DNA of 64,000 bases, taken from positions 1,860,001-1,924,000 of the forward strand of contig JARGXX010000099.1 in the NCBI GenBank assembly GCA_030374765.1, read 5' to 3'. How positions within the stretch are numbered: the first letter of the stretch is position 1; each line of letters starts with the position of its first letter. The notes under the pieces are model-generated. The model was not told the origin of the DNA and did not search any database. It worked only from the letters and a program-made list of their open reading frames with translations. This DNA comes from Agarophyton chilense (taxonomy: Eukaryota > Rhodophyta > Florideophyceae > Gracilariales > Gracilariaceae). A program made the position numbers and the translations under genes. Below, piece by piece: positions 52,736-62,957 of this stretch.

Positions 52736-53079
52736 ATATCGTTTTCAGGGACGTTTCAACATACAATCAAACTGTACATAGTTTCTGACATTCGAAGATC
52801 TTCCTGGTCTCAGTAGGACCTTCGGTTTAAATTCCTGGGAGCGGGGGATTGTCGGTACCCCGATCGGTATGGTGGGCTTGAGTCCACCCAACCCCCTGAC
52901 GGCTCCCTCACTTATTTTTCCGATGACTCGGGTTTCTCCCTCGCCACATCGTTCCTCTGTACTTCTGAGGCTAAACGCTGTGACATTTCAGAGATCTCAG
53001 CTCTCGCATGAGTTTTGCATTCCATATCCGCAAGTCACCAAGCTTTGACCTTCCAATATGATTGTTCCGGTACACGGGT

Positions 53080-55056
53080 TCATTCTTGCTCCAAGAGAGC
53101 TTCATAGTTCGAGACAACTCGATGTACCTGTGTAAAGGGCGGAGTGCACTCTGATGACAAATGATGTCTTCCATAGCACCCATAACATATCAGAACGTCT
53201 CCGTTCAACCTCAGATGTGGCTGTTCTGTACCACGGGTATCCACCCAATGAGGCTTCTGAGAAGTAAATCCACCCGCTGGCGGGACCATTGGACACTTTC
53301 TGTAAGGATAACGGCGTGGCTCCATAGCCAAAATATCGTCTTCCTCATGGGAATCAGTTGACGACCCCTCTGGATCATCCAGATAATTAACTGCGTCTTC
53401 TACAGTATAGCTGGTATCATGAGGCGTAAACGTCGAAACGCGTGATTCCTCTGGCGATTCCAGATGCAAAACCTTGCATCGCTTGATAGAGCGTTTTATA
53501 TCCGTGTTAGCAACTGGTTATGTCCCTAGGCAACGTGTTCCACCTCCGCGACGAGCGAGAACTGCTTCACCTTCAGCCTGTGCATGCTGCACTAATTCCA
53601 GAAAATCGATTCTCGAGTGCTTCTCCCGATGAAGGGCTACCAATGACTTGATATTCGGATCAAGTCCATCGACAAGAAGTGTCATCTTCTCGTCCGTAGA
53701 ATGAACATTTCCACAGCGTGTAGCTGCATTATTCAGTCTTGAATTGTACTCAGCATTCTTTTCTCCATGCTTCTGGGCAATATCTCTGAGATTCAAAATA
53801 GCTTCACGAATCGCAGTAGACGTTGTGTAACTACGCAGAAGGTCCTGCACGGTTTCGGCTCAACTGGTGACTCAACCTTCATTGACGGTAAGTGGACCAC
53901 TCACAAAACGGTATTTCTCCAATGCAAATCTAATCAATAAATGTGATAGTGCCACGAATGCTTGAGCTTTACTCATCCCCAGCATGTTGGCTTCGACTAC
54001 AAAGCGATTGAGAAATTTAAAAATAAGAATGAAATCCATCTCAGAAAAAGTAAGACCATCGAGGCCAATCTTCAAACGCTTAATGTGATCTCTCACTTTG
54101 GCTGTTTTGCGATCTGTTCGCTTCCCCTTTCAGACCTTGAGCCGGTGTACACGATAATTCGTAACCTTCCTGTAAAGAGGGTTCGTACACGAAAGCGGTT
54201 TCAGATTCTTGTAGGGCGGTCCCTTCTTGCGGGACAGTAGAAAGCTACCAATTCTTTTCTTTCTCGAACGGCGAATGTCCTCCTCGCTCGAGTTATCATC
54301 AAAAGATGACTTTTCATTCTAGGGATCGTCCGTATCCGAATTATCGGAATCCGTATACTCGGAATCATCTCCGTCTCCATCGGTATCATGTCTTCTTGCG
54401 AGTTTTCTCGATTTAGAGTGCCTTGAAGATAACTTCTGTACCTTCGACTTCTTCGAATCTTTCTTGCGCGACCGCACATCAGCAGCGATGAGCCCCGCCT
54501 CCTGTACTTCCGGATGCGGAATTTGCAACGGTGCAATCTCCACAGTCTCCAATCACTCTAAGCGAGGGTTTACACGTGAGAGGACCTCCTCAACAGCAAC
54601 CGGTAGAGCTGGTAAGGCCCCTGTGGCATTTCCTTGCTCTTCTAGCAATTGATTCAGATCTTCTCTGATTGTCCGATGGATCTCGGCCAACTGATTCGTG
54701 TCTAGATTTCGATTCTTCAGAGCCGTGTGCTCTCGTCTTGACTTCTCTAATGACTATTTTACCAAGTTAACTTGAACTGCCATCTCCTCAAGAGAGAACT
54801 TCTGTGTCGCAGAATTCGCACGGAGTTGCTGCAATTCAGCTCGCAAGGCTGCACCATCTCGGATATCACGTTTAGATGATGTAGTAGCCTCGAGAGCGAT
54901 CGTCGTCGGAGTCTCGGAAGGTGCAACTGCGCTTTCTGTCGATTTCGACTTCCTCTTCGTCTGACGATATAGGCGGTTTCCATCCTATGTAGAGGTGGCT
55001 AAAGGGGGTGCCGCGGACTCACTTCTATCCGAATCCGTTCGGCGTCTTCTCAGCAT
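53080..55056 (-). pseudogene. gypsy B gag with CCHC knuckle, stop-interrupted
   Basis: One frame from the ATG at 55056 (MLRRRRTDSDRSESAAPPL) to 53080, with in-frame stops near 54985, 54757, 54553, 54319, 54140 and 53870, and no frameshift. The N-terminal part is helical and Gln/Leu-rich (AALRAELQQLRANSATQKF), followed by a Lys/Ser/Asp-rich spacer. The capsid-like part contains IKRLKIGLDGLTFSEMDFIL and later YNSRLNNAATRC with LLVDGLDPNIKSL. The nucleocapsid knuckle is ICYGCYGRHHLSSEC (CxxC-H-C). Gag builds the virus-like particle. Confidence 0.8.
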
Positions 55057-55422
55057 GGCGGCAAATTATCACGGGCAATCCAGATAACAAATGCGAACGA
55101 GGCAAACAAAATTTCTCAATCAAAACAATACATATTTTGCAATCGACACAACCAATATCAACAACGAGAAAAACTTCTTGCGAATAGAACAAACAAACAG
55201 TGAAGAATCACAACTAGTATTTGGGTTGACCGATGACCGTGGTGAACTGTTAGATCCGGTTCCAAATGTCTTCTGACAATATGGATTCCGTGATGACGGT
55301 TCAAGCTTTAGTTCACTGATCTCAGTACAACGCACGGAAATCCAACGAAGATCATTCGAAGGTGCAAAACAAGATATTTCCGGTCCAAGCGACCAATATT
55401 CCACACAGAGCCGTATTTCTTT

Positions 55423-55438
55423 CTAAGTCGAGAGACCA
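55423..55438 (-). promoter_or_regulatory. probable primer-binding site of gypsy B
   Basis: On the minus strand TGGTCTCTCGACTTAG, six bases inside the right LTR end, as expected for a site complementary to a tRNA 3' end (...CCA). The donor tRNA was not identified. Confidence 0.5.
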
Positions 55439-55444
55439 GTTTAT

Positions 55445-56220
55445 GTTGTATTCCGCTGAATACAGTAGAGATCTGGTGCAGTGAGTATTTCCAGAAATAA
55501 CCGCGAAGAGCAGTTGTCACCTTGCGAGCGATGGTTCTTAGATAAGAAGAGAGTGTGCAGAAAGCAGCCAGATGTATTTGAACAATGAGGATAATACGTG
55601 TATTCACGAGGCGGATGTCCAGATACCGCGGTACGTAATGCACACGAGATCGGCTCGACAACCCTTGTGACAACAAAAATAATCATGTAACAGTAGAGAA
55701 AACAACAAAAAAACAACCCCCAAACACACACAGAAAGCTGTAGAGAAAGGGGGAAAAACGCGCAACAGTAGGGCATATCCTCGGAACAAGAGATGTAGCT
55801 CAAAACGGTTAAGAACTGATACTATAGTTGCACCTCTATGGTGAAGCACTTTAATATTCCAGGACTCATCAAGATGGTGTTTAGGTTCGTTTGTTCTTGG
55901 TTGCGCTTTCGCCGTCCTCCCCGGGGCCTTGAGCCCTTTAATGTGCCAAGAGGCAAAGAAAGTACTGTACTGTAATGCATACTCGTGGCGTGCCACTACA
56001 GAATTATCTAAATAATACCAAATAGAATATTTGGTGATGGCACCTTACAGTGTACATTAAATACAGTACCTAATTAAATTTCTCCTGTCCAAACCTTTCC
56101 ATGAAGTAATTCTTCTCATAACTTCTCGTAATCAAGTATAGCCCAAGCAATAGCTTATGAATACCGTACCGTGACTTCGTAGTATTTGGCACGGTCGATC
56201 TCAGATGCATCCAGAGTGCT
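55445..56220 (-). repeat. right (5') LTR of gypsy B, missing its outer end
   Basis: It is homologous to 45010-45817 over its whole length, but stops at CCAGAGTGCT without the terminal GCA, then runs into sequence next to the LTR of gypsy A. It should hold the promoter for gag-pol. Confidence 0.8.
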
Positions 56221-56256
56221 AGAGTTCATCCGCGGAGTGAACCCTATAGAAATTTC

Positions 56257-56701
56257 TGTTGACAGCGACGGGCCCACAGCTCAGTGGCCGATGCCTCGCT
56301 TGCGGATGTACTTACAGGGCGACTGCAAGTACGCGATAGTAGAATTGTTGATCTTCCGAACTTCCCTTACTCGCTCTCACCCTCCTCCGCCCTCCAGTAG
56401 TAGCGGGTAGTCGCAAGAAGGTTTTCGCCTGTTTTTGCAGACCTTCCCGAGTGGCTGGCTCTGGTACTCCTCAGCGATCGGTAGCCAAGAGGTGCAGGGG
56501 TCAGGGAGGCTGCCTTGGTGGCACAGAGGTCCGAACGGAGGACGTATGCCTGCGGTAGCACAGAGTTCCCTTTGGAGGACGTAAGCTGGTGAGGGTGTAA
56601 GTGATTGGTCGAACGAATGTAATGCCATGCTAGTGATTGAATTGCCAGTGTAGCATGTGAATGCCACGCTGGAAGTGATACAAATGCGCTGGCGTGCTAC
56701 A
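56257..56701 (-). repeat. right (5') LTR of gypsy A
   Basis: Diverged direct copy of 41045-41486, ending GCGTGCTACA. Only about 36 bases separate it from the end of gypsy B. Confidence 0.8.
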
Positions 56702-56703
56702 AG

Positions 56704-56946
56704 AAGCATATGCAAAGATACACTCGAACTTACGAAGACCTGAATTCGTCGATATCAAGTGTTAAAAAACTTGTTTGACGTGCTAAAGATTTTGATTGTA
56801 TTAATGAAATGACTCTCTTCCACGAAGTAAAATTGAAATAAAAATCTTCTTTATGGAAAAGAAAAAGCGTCTTTTGACACATGTCGAAAAATAATACATT
56901 TTTAGGACGATTTGAAGCTTTACAAGGTAGCTTTAGTAGCCTTTAA
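56704..56946 (+). pseudogene. right part of the coiled-coil host exon cut by gypsy A
   Basis: Directly after the LTR of gypsy A a frame continues the helical pattern of 40711-41040: KHMQRYTRTYEDLNSSISSV, then after a TGA RAKDFDCINEMTLFHEVKLK, and after two more stops HMSKNNTFLGRFEALQGSFS. The phase matches that of the left part when the insertion is removed. The exact target-site duplication is not clear (TAGAA or AGAAT on the left, AGAAG on the right). Confidence 0.4.
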
Positions 56947-58031
56947 CAGTATTTATGAGACACAAATACGTAGATTAGAACTGCTTAGAGTCAACCAGGG
57001 TTTAGAAATATAAACCTATCGCTACTCTGTGCTCTATCTCATCCGTACTGTCATGAATGGTACAATAATTCAGATTATGCTGTACTACGCTAGCAGGGTT
57101 GAGTCAGTACAGTGGACATTCGAAAAGTCCACGGTTTTGTTTTTCTGCGTAAAACAATTTAGAGACAGCACGCTAGAGCTTTGGTTTGGCGTCTGTTTCT
57201 AGGATGCATATTGATGGTTGATACGTTACGATTGAAAGATAAGATCTAACAGTATGAATGATAGCGTAGCCACGCATTGGGGCTTTCATGTTTTCAAAAG
57301 TCAATTTCAATATTTGACCGGCAAGCTTGGCGTCAAGAAGCTTTTTATAAATAAGCAGGAAGTTTGCTGCACAAAAACATTGTTCTAAGATAGATATAGT
57401 CGCTATTTGTGCTTGCAATGGGAGTAGTTCGCTAGAACATCTGGTGAGAACTATTCGCTGGATATCTGCTTTGGTTCGCGGATTTATGCTGCAAGGTAGT
57501 TTTGTTTTAGGATGACACGGTGTTCAAATGCTGGAATGTGGCCTTTGTTTTCTTAAAAAAAAAGATGTCGTCTTGGTTGCTGTCTTTGTTGTTATTGCAG
57601 ATGATTTTGTTGTTTCTGTTCCTATGAAAGTTATTGTGCTTCATTTATTACGGTTGCAGTTGCGGCTGATGTTGTTTTTGGAAATTGGTAGTGAGAAGAT
57701 GCTGTTGAAGGACATCGGGAAGGCGTTTATGAGAACTTGGCAAATGAAAACTAGAGATATCCAGCCGTTATGGGGTGCAAAACAAACTGCAAAACGGAAT
57801 GACGTCAACTAGAAAAATAATGAAGCCGAATAGGTAAAGCAAACACAGTCTTCACAGGCAAGAGTTTAAATTTGGGCGAACAACTATGGTTCATAATAAC
57901 TCCCACAAAAAATGGTTCTCTGGTGCGTATATGTTGTAACGCTATTATATTTGCTATACCTGCCATACTGCGGGTGGTTGTGAAGATTCAAATCAATACT
58001 ATTTGGCAAAGGCGCAACATTTCGAACAATC
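56947..58031. other. A/T-rich interval, no supported gene
   Basis: A 94-codon plus-strand frame at 57528-57812 begins MLECGLCFLKKKDVVLVAVF and has a hydrophobic first half, but no family is recognisable. The rest shows only short frames. Confidence 0.4.
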
Positions 58032-58313
58032 TCACGACCATGAATTGGGTTTAAATGGTGACGAATTTACGAACCAGAGGCCATAGGGCTTGGTAAGACG
58101 ATCGATGCTGACAGTATTGTGAATACCGTTTTCATTGATCGCCACTGCATTCTCTGTAAAGGAAAACAATTTGAAAGTTCCAACCGTGTCGATACTTAGC
58201 TTGAAAAAAGATGGTTCTTGGTGAATAAGGTCCTCACTACCCGCGTGGTAGTTGTAACGTTCAGAAACCCAAGACGCTTGAAGGCCGGAACAGTGCGATT
58301 TTCCGGCCTCCAA
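58032..58313 (-). pseudogene. fragment of another gypsy integrase C-terminus
   Basis: A 93-codon frame contains FKLSIDTVGTFKLFSFTENA and INENGIHNTVSIDRLTKPYG, the GPY/F-type region that follows the integrase core in chromodomain gypsies. Nothing else of this element is visible, so it is a truncated relic. Confidence 0.55.
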
Positions 58314-58316
58314 GCG
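58275..58316. repeat. 16-bp hairpin with one mismatch, 10-base loop
   Basis: CGCTTGAAGGCCGGAA (58275-58290) pairs with TTCCGGCCTCCAAGCG (58301-58316) except at one position. It lies at the border between two gypsy relics. Confidence 0.85.
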
Positions 58317-58731
58317 TATTGTAATCCTTATGGGTTTGTCGGAGTCCGCCTTGTATTGCTAGTGTGATAGAACACAGCGCAGCAGGTGCCATTGTGGGAT
58401 GCACTATACCGCTGGGCAATACCGTTCGGTGACCCGAACGGTTTTGATCACCGTCGTGGTGCTTGAGGTTCATCCGCTGTGGTCGTCCTTGACGGTTTCG
58501 CAATGAAGCTTCACTCGAGGGTTGCCAATGCTGCAGGGGAGTTCTTGTACCAATCGGTTTTTGTCGCGTTCTCCGTTGCATGTTTCGTTGGTGTTCCATG
58601 CCAGACGTCCGTCATTCCTCGTTGGTGTCTTCTCCATTTCTCCTTCCTTCGTGTAGCGTTACTCTTTTGGTGTCATCTTTTCCGTTCGTCTCCTCTTCCT
58701 TCTCTTCCCGTACCGTCTCAGTTAGCTTGCA

Positions 58732-60760
58732 TTGGTCGCAATGCGTGCGGACTTCCCGAAACCTCGTGATGGCAGTCGAATGTCCGCCGAAGGTTCAACT
58801 GAGCACGGTGATGCCTCTCGCCGTGTGTCCAACCCAATTACAAGTGTGGTTTCCGTGTCCGTGGGGCCCGTTCCATTCTTTCCCACTCAATCAGTGCAGA
58901 ATTCGAGCACCTCCAAAAACACATCGCACGACCGTCACGGTTGGCAGCGGGCGCGAGAGCCGACCGTCAAAGGGTACATAGACCCTGGTGCCGAGGCAAT
59001 ACCGCGTCAGTCCGCGTGTTCATCGCTGTTTGCCAACATGTCTAACAAGGGTATTCGCGGTGCGAACAGCAGCCGTGGTATCTTGAAGCCTCTGACACAC
59101 TCCTGCTCTCGGTGTCATTATCGTGGTCAGTCCGTTACCGCTCCGGTTTCCTCTTCGTCCACGATTCCTGGTGAGGCCTTTGGTTTCCGTCCTTGGTCTG
59201 GGAATTACGATCCATGTTTATTCAGCACACCGCCTTCAACCCTCAACTCTTTTGGTTTGCTCCCGAAGGAGCTCAAGGCGATACACATGGAGGCCACGTT
59301 TTCGCCTGTCATGAGTACCAGCGTTGGGTTGGCTTTGCGTTTCAAGCATCCCACCCTTCCTGGTTATGTCTCTGAGAACCGCTGGGACAGCCACCGTCTT
59401 GGCGGCGAGCCATTAGCTCCACCGACGCGGTCAAGGGAGAATCGTTCCCGCCCAGGGAGACAGGCTTGCTTCCAGAAACGTCAACAACACTCACAGTTTC
59501 GTTTCTTCCTTTCCAACACCGTTCCGATTGACCTACCCTATCTGCCGTGTAGCGACGAGTTCTTCTACTTCCGTATCCTCGTGGGATTATTGCATTCCGA
59601 CTCCTCCCGTGGTGGCATACTCCGGCAGCCATTGCGACCGAGACGAGGGATACTATCATACCTTTTGGTCCGTGTCTCTCGCAGAATGGGCCGTTCTCGT
59701 TGCCCTTATAGCTTTTAGAGCTTATGGCGACGGGATTCCATGGGACAGCCGCTGCTTCGATCCTCGAATTACCAACTATGACTTCTCATCTGTTGATCGT
59801 ATCTTCCGGCTTCCTCGCTCTACAGTGGAACTTATCCGCTAGATTTGTTTGGAAAAGATTCTTTTCGGTACGGAGAACATAGTTGCTCAGCTGGAGACTT
59901 CCCTGGAGGTGTCTCTGTCGCATCCGTGGAATGATGACCAATGTCGGGAAGTCTGGAACTTGGAGAAGCTAGCCATTCCCAGTGAGACGAACCGGGTATT
60001 ACCAGGCGAGAAGCTCATTGGTGGGCTCTCTCAGCCTTCTACCCATGAAGTGGAGACTGCAGAAGGTATATCTCCCGTCTCCGCTACCGCCGCCTCTGTT
60101 GGTTCCGCCGGCTTTTCTTGTATCCGCGTTTCCCGTTCGGTTCATGCTCTTTCTGCTCGACCAGCACAATCCTACATGCTGATTCCTATCACTGCTGGCG
60201 CTGGTTTGCCGGTTACTGCTACTGCAGTTAGTACACTCATGAGGATCCAGCGCGTTTGCGTCTCTCGTCTCGATCGTACCAGTCCGCGCTGTCCCTAAGA
60301 AGCTCTCCCACTCTTGGAGCAGCTCATCCCTCGTCACGCGAACTATATATACGCTATGAACCAGGCGGTTGCCTTCCGTAATCGGTTCCAGGCCGGGATA
60401 TAACAAGGGGTCAGGCATCCCATCGCGGATATCAGCACCATTGTGGAACGAGCGGATACCTCTAGCGCTCCTCTCATAGGCAACACTGTTAGTCCTTCGT
60501 TGGCTTCCGCCAAAAAATACTCTATGGGTAATGTGACGATGCCTATACCTGGCTCTTCGTCTTTTCATACTGCTCCTTGCCCTTCGCGAAGCTCTTCCGG
60601 TCTGGCGCTGTTACTCTCGACTCCTCAGGGGTCTGCTCTTCATTGGTCTAGTGCGGGCTTACAGTCCCACTCTCCAACCCTTTTTGGTACCGGTTCCGGA
60701 CATTTTGGAGGACCTTCTACCACGCGTGGTGTGGCCCCCTTCCTGGAGGGTTCTTTGTAG
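58732..60760 (+). pseudogene. antisense accessory ORF in the 3' region of gypsy C
   Basis: Opposite in strand to the chromodomain gene at 60895-61849. A first open segment (58732-59718) encodes a Ser/Pro/Arg-rich product (SRMSAEGSTEHGDASRRV, TLPGYVSENRWDSHRLGGE). Around 59560 the sensible reading changes by one frame and continues to 60760 with only stops at 59840, 60296 and 60399 (YYHTFWSVSLAEWAVLVALI, VERADTSSAPLIGNTV, LFGTGSGHFGG). No domain recognised. Position and orientation equal those of the antisense ORF in gypsy B, and a short hydrophobic/aromatic stretch may correspond, but I cannot establish homology by eye. Confidence 0.5.
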
Positions 60761-60894
60761 GTTACATACCTAGTGTGGTTTTTAATAAACTTTTCCTTCT
60801 TCTGAACTATACCTTTTCTTTCTCTCCGCGCTGAGTAGTCACACAGCGAGTGTCTCCCCTTCCCCTCCTTAGCGGACTGCACCAGTGTAGGTCG

Positions 60895-61849
60895 TTATCC
60901 AATGGTTGGCGGGGGTTCGTTGCGCCTGCACCAGTATCGTGATCGGAAATGGAGTGGTATATGATGAGGACGTTCCAATGTGTCATCTTCAGGGCAAAAG
61001 CCATACCACCGGACGTAGTAACGAATACCTGATGGTGTTCGTTTGTAGCCTACAATGGTGTCGATCGCGCATTCAGAGGCTGGGACGTCAGGGTGTCCAC
61101 CTAGTTGAGGTGCGGAGCCCTGCTTTAGGGTTCCTTGGGTTGTCGTAGGGTTAAGAGTTTTCTCCAGATCTTGCGATTGGATGCTTCCCGTAGCACTTGT
61201 GGAATCGGACTTCGATTCTGCGGGTGCCAGGCCAACCGCTGGGTTCGCCGTCGTGCCACCTTTACTAGGGTCTGTTGAGACCTGGTCTACCGATACGGGG
61301 TTTTCGCGTCCATCCATTCGAATCGCAACGGTGTGCTTATTCGGTGAGATTACCTCATATGGTTCTGTAGACTTAAGAGGTTGCTTCGATTTGATATCAG
61401 CGTTGATACGAGTATCGTCTCTTTCCTCGGATGGGGTCGATCTCGATTCACCAGGAGGGATATCGATGAAGACATAGTCCCCGGTTTCCACCGTGGTAGT
61501 CCTCTTCACCCTTCGTCGTAGTAGGCTTTATAACGCTTGTGGGCTACCGTCAATTTGGAATTTGCTTCCTTTAAGGTTATCCTGAGCTTGTTGAGTATAT
61601 CCTTCTTGACCTGAGCGGAGGTAAGTGTACCAGCCTCTCTGTATTGCTCGGGTCCTGTTTGAAGAACAATACCATGATGTGTCCGTTAAAAACCAGGTCG
61701 AAGAAAGTAGTCTGCGTAGATTGGTGTACCTAAAGGTTATAATCATATGTTAGGTGCTATACATAATCAGCCCATCTAGTTTGGTGTTTTTCTACATAGT
61801 GTTGTAGACTTACGACGAGGGTTTTTGTTGAAGCGTTCTACTTTGCCGT
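60895..61849 (-). pseudogene. gypsy C integrase C-terminus and chromodomain, cut by element D
   Basis: Starting at the junction with D, the reading NGKVERFNKNPRRK is the third catalytic site of an integrase (Glu present). After stops it continues with a basic region (DILNKLRITLKEANSKLTV), a domain resembling GPY/F (KSTEPYEVISPNKHTVAIRM) and a chromodomain at the end (CAIDTIVGYKRTPSGIRYYV, RWYGFCPEDDT). The last 204 codons (60895-61509) are free of stops. Everything upstream of the junction is beyond D, outside the window. Confidence 0.8.
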
Positions 61850-62301
61850 TGTTAGAACACTGATCAGTGGTTGAAAAGGTGAATGATCGTGACGGCCGAG
61901 GTGAGAGTCGGACGGTCGACCAGAGTTTATATAGACTATTGAACCTTCGAAGAAGAGGTCATAAAGAGTGTTTTCTAATGTACCATTCTAATTGGGTGCC
62001 GTGTGAAACATGGTTGCTTCCACGAGGTTCAATCGTGCATGCGTGTCCAATGCCTCGTTGTCACTTGCTCGATGATGCTGACAGCGACAGCTTTGTTGAT
62101 TGTGACACGAATGTCATCTATAAAGTCATTGTGACGTGTGAGATGACAATGGTCCTTGAAATGACGATTAGGGTCAAAATGGATTATGGGACTGGACCGC
62201 CAAAGCACTGAAACTCAAATAACATACTTAAAGCATAGTATAACTAAATCATAACATAAATGCATAACATAATTGACTAAAAATCATCTGAATTCCTAAC
62301 A
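61850..62301 (-). repeat. 3' LTR of gypsy D
   Basis: 452 bp with perfect 6-base inverted ends: TGTTAG at 61850 and CTAACA at 62301. A TATA box (TATATAAA on the minus strand, near 61930) lies in the half nearest the outer end. The adjacent GGGGGAAGTG is a typical polypurine tract. The five bases GCCGT at 61845-61849 should be the target duplication. Confidence 0.85.
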
Positions 62302-62302
62302 T

Positions 62303-62312
62303 CACTTCCCCC
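62303..62312 (-). promoter_or_regulatory. polypurine tract of gypsy D
   Basis: GGGGGAAGTG on the minus strand immediately before the LTR start; it primes plus-strand DNA synthesis in reverse transcription. Confidence 0.75.
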
Positions 62313-62336
62313 ATGAAAGAGAGTCGTCCCGACTCG

Positions 62337-62846
62337 TCAGTGGTTCAGTATTTCATTGGGGACGGCGTTCAGTTCTGGTATACCAGGAGGATTCGGGAAA
62401 ATCAACATATCAGACCTTGGTTCGAATTCCATTGAAAAGTCTATATCAGGATTATCCTCGATTTGTAGTATAGATGATTCAACGGCATTGAGAAACGTAT
62501 CTTCAGGATCGGCACTTAAATGTCCATATTGCGAGACTATAAATGTGAATAGGAAGAGAATGAACTGCTCGTCTATGGACTCCAGAATCCCATTGTCGTA
62601 AACTTTGAACAACTTTTGGAGTATATCGGCCTTTTCTTTGGTTAGGAACGGGCCACGAAGTTGAAAAAACGCGTAGCAAATATGACAAGAAGCCCAAGCT
62701 AAACGGAACTTCACTAGAATTTCATCAGATATATCTTCAAACCAAAGAAGCATGCGCCTTCCGCCAGGCCAAATTCGGCTGTAGAAAGAAGATGCGGCAT
62801 CAATCTGAAGAGCTTGAGTCGGATTTGGAACGTGATTATCGGTCAT
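62337..62846 (-). CDS. accessory ORF between pol and 3' LTR of gypsy D
   Basis: An intact 169-codon frame in the same direction as pol, starting 112 bases after the pol stop and ending 25 bases before the polypurine tract. The product starts MTDNHVPNPTQALQIDAASS, has an aromatic helical centre (LLWFEDISDEILVKFRLAWA, CYAFFQLRGPFLTKEKADIL, EQFILFLFTFIVSQYG) and an acidic tail rich in Asp, Glu and Pro. It has no signal peptide and no domain I know. The C-rich leader (CACCACACTCTCACC-like repeats) before its ATG could serve as a promoter or internal entry site; that is speculation. Confidence 0.65.
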   Translation of the reverse strand: MTDNHVPNPTQALQIDAASSFYSRIWPGGRRMLLWFEDISDEILVKFRLAWASCHICYAFFQLRGPFLTKEKADILQKLFKVYDNGILESIDEQFILFLFTFIVSQYGHLSADPEDTFLNAVESSILQIEDNPDIDFSMEFEPRSDMLIFPNPPGIPELNAVPNEILNH

Positions 62847-62957
62847 ATCGGTAGGGGTTTGATGACGGTAGAACGGAATGGAAACGAGGGTACGGTGAAG
62901 TTCGGCGAGGGTGTGGTGTGGATGTGGTGAGAGTGTGGTGACTGGGCCCCAAAGGTT

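Larger units (their letters stand above)
45010..56220 (-). mobile_element. Ty3/gypsy chromodomain retrotransposon B, inside gypsy A
   Basis: Bounded by two diverged LTR copies (45010-45817 and 55445-56220) in the same orientation. Internal order on the minus strand: primer site, gag, protease, RT, RNase H, integrase, chromodomain; then a long opposite-strand ORF before the left LTR. Total about 11.2 kb. Reading frames hold stops but few shifts. Confidence 0.85.
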
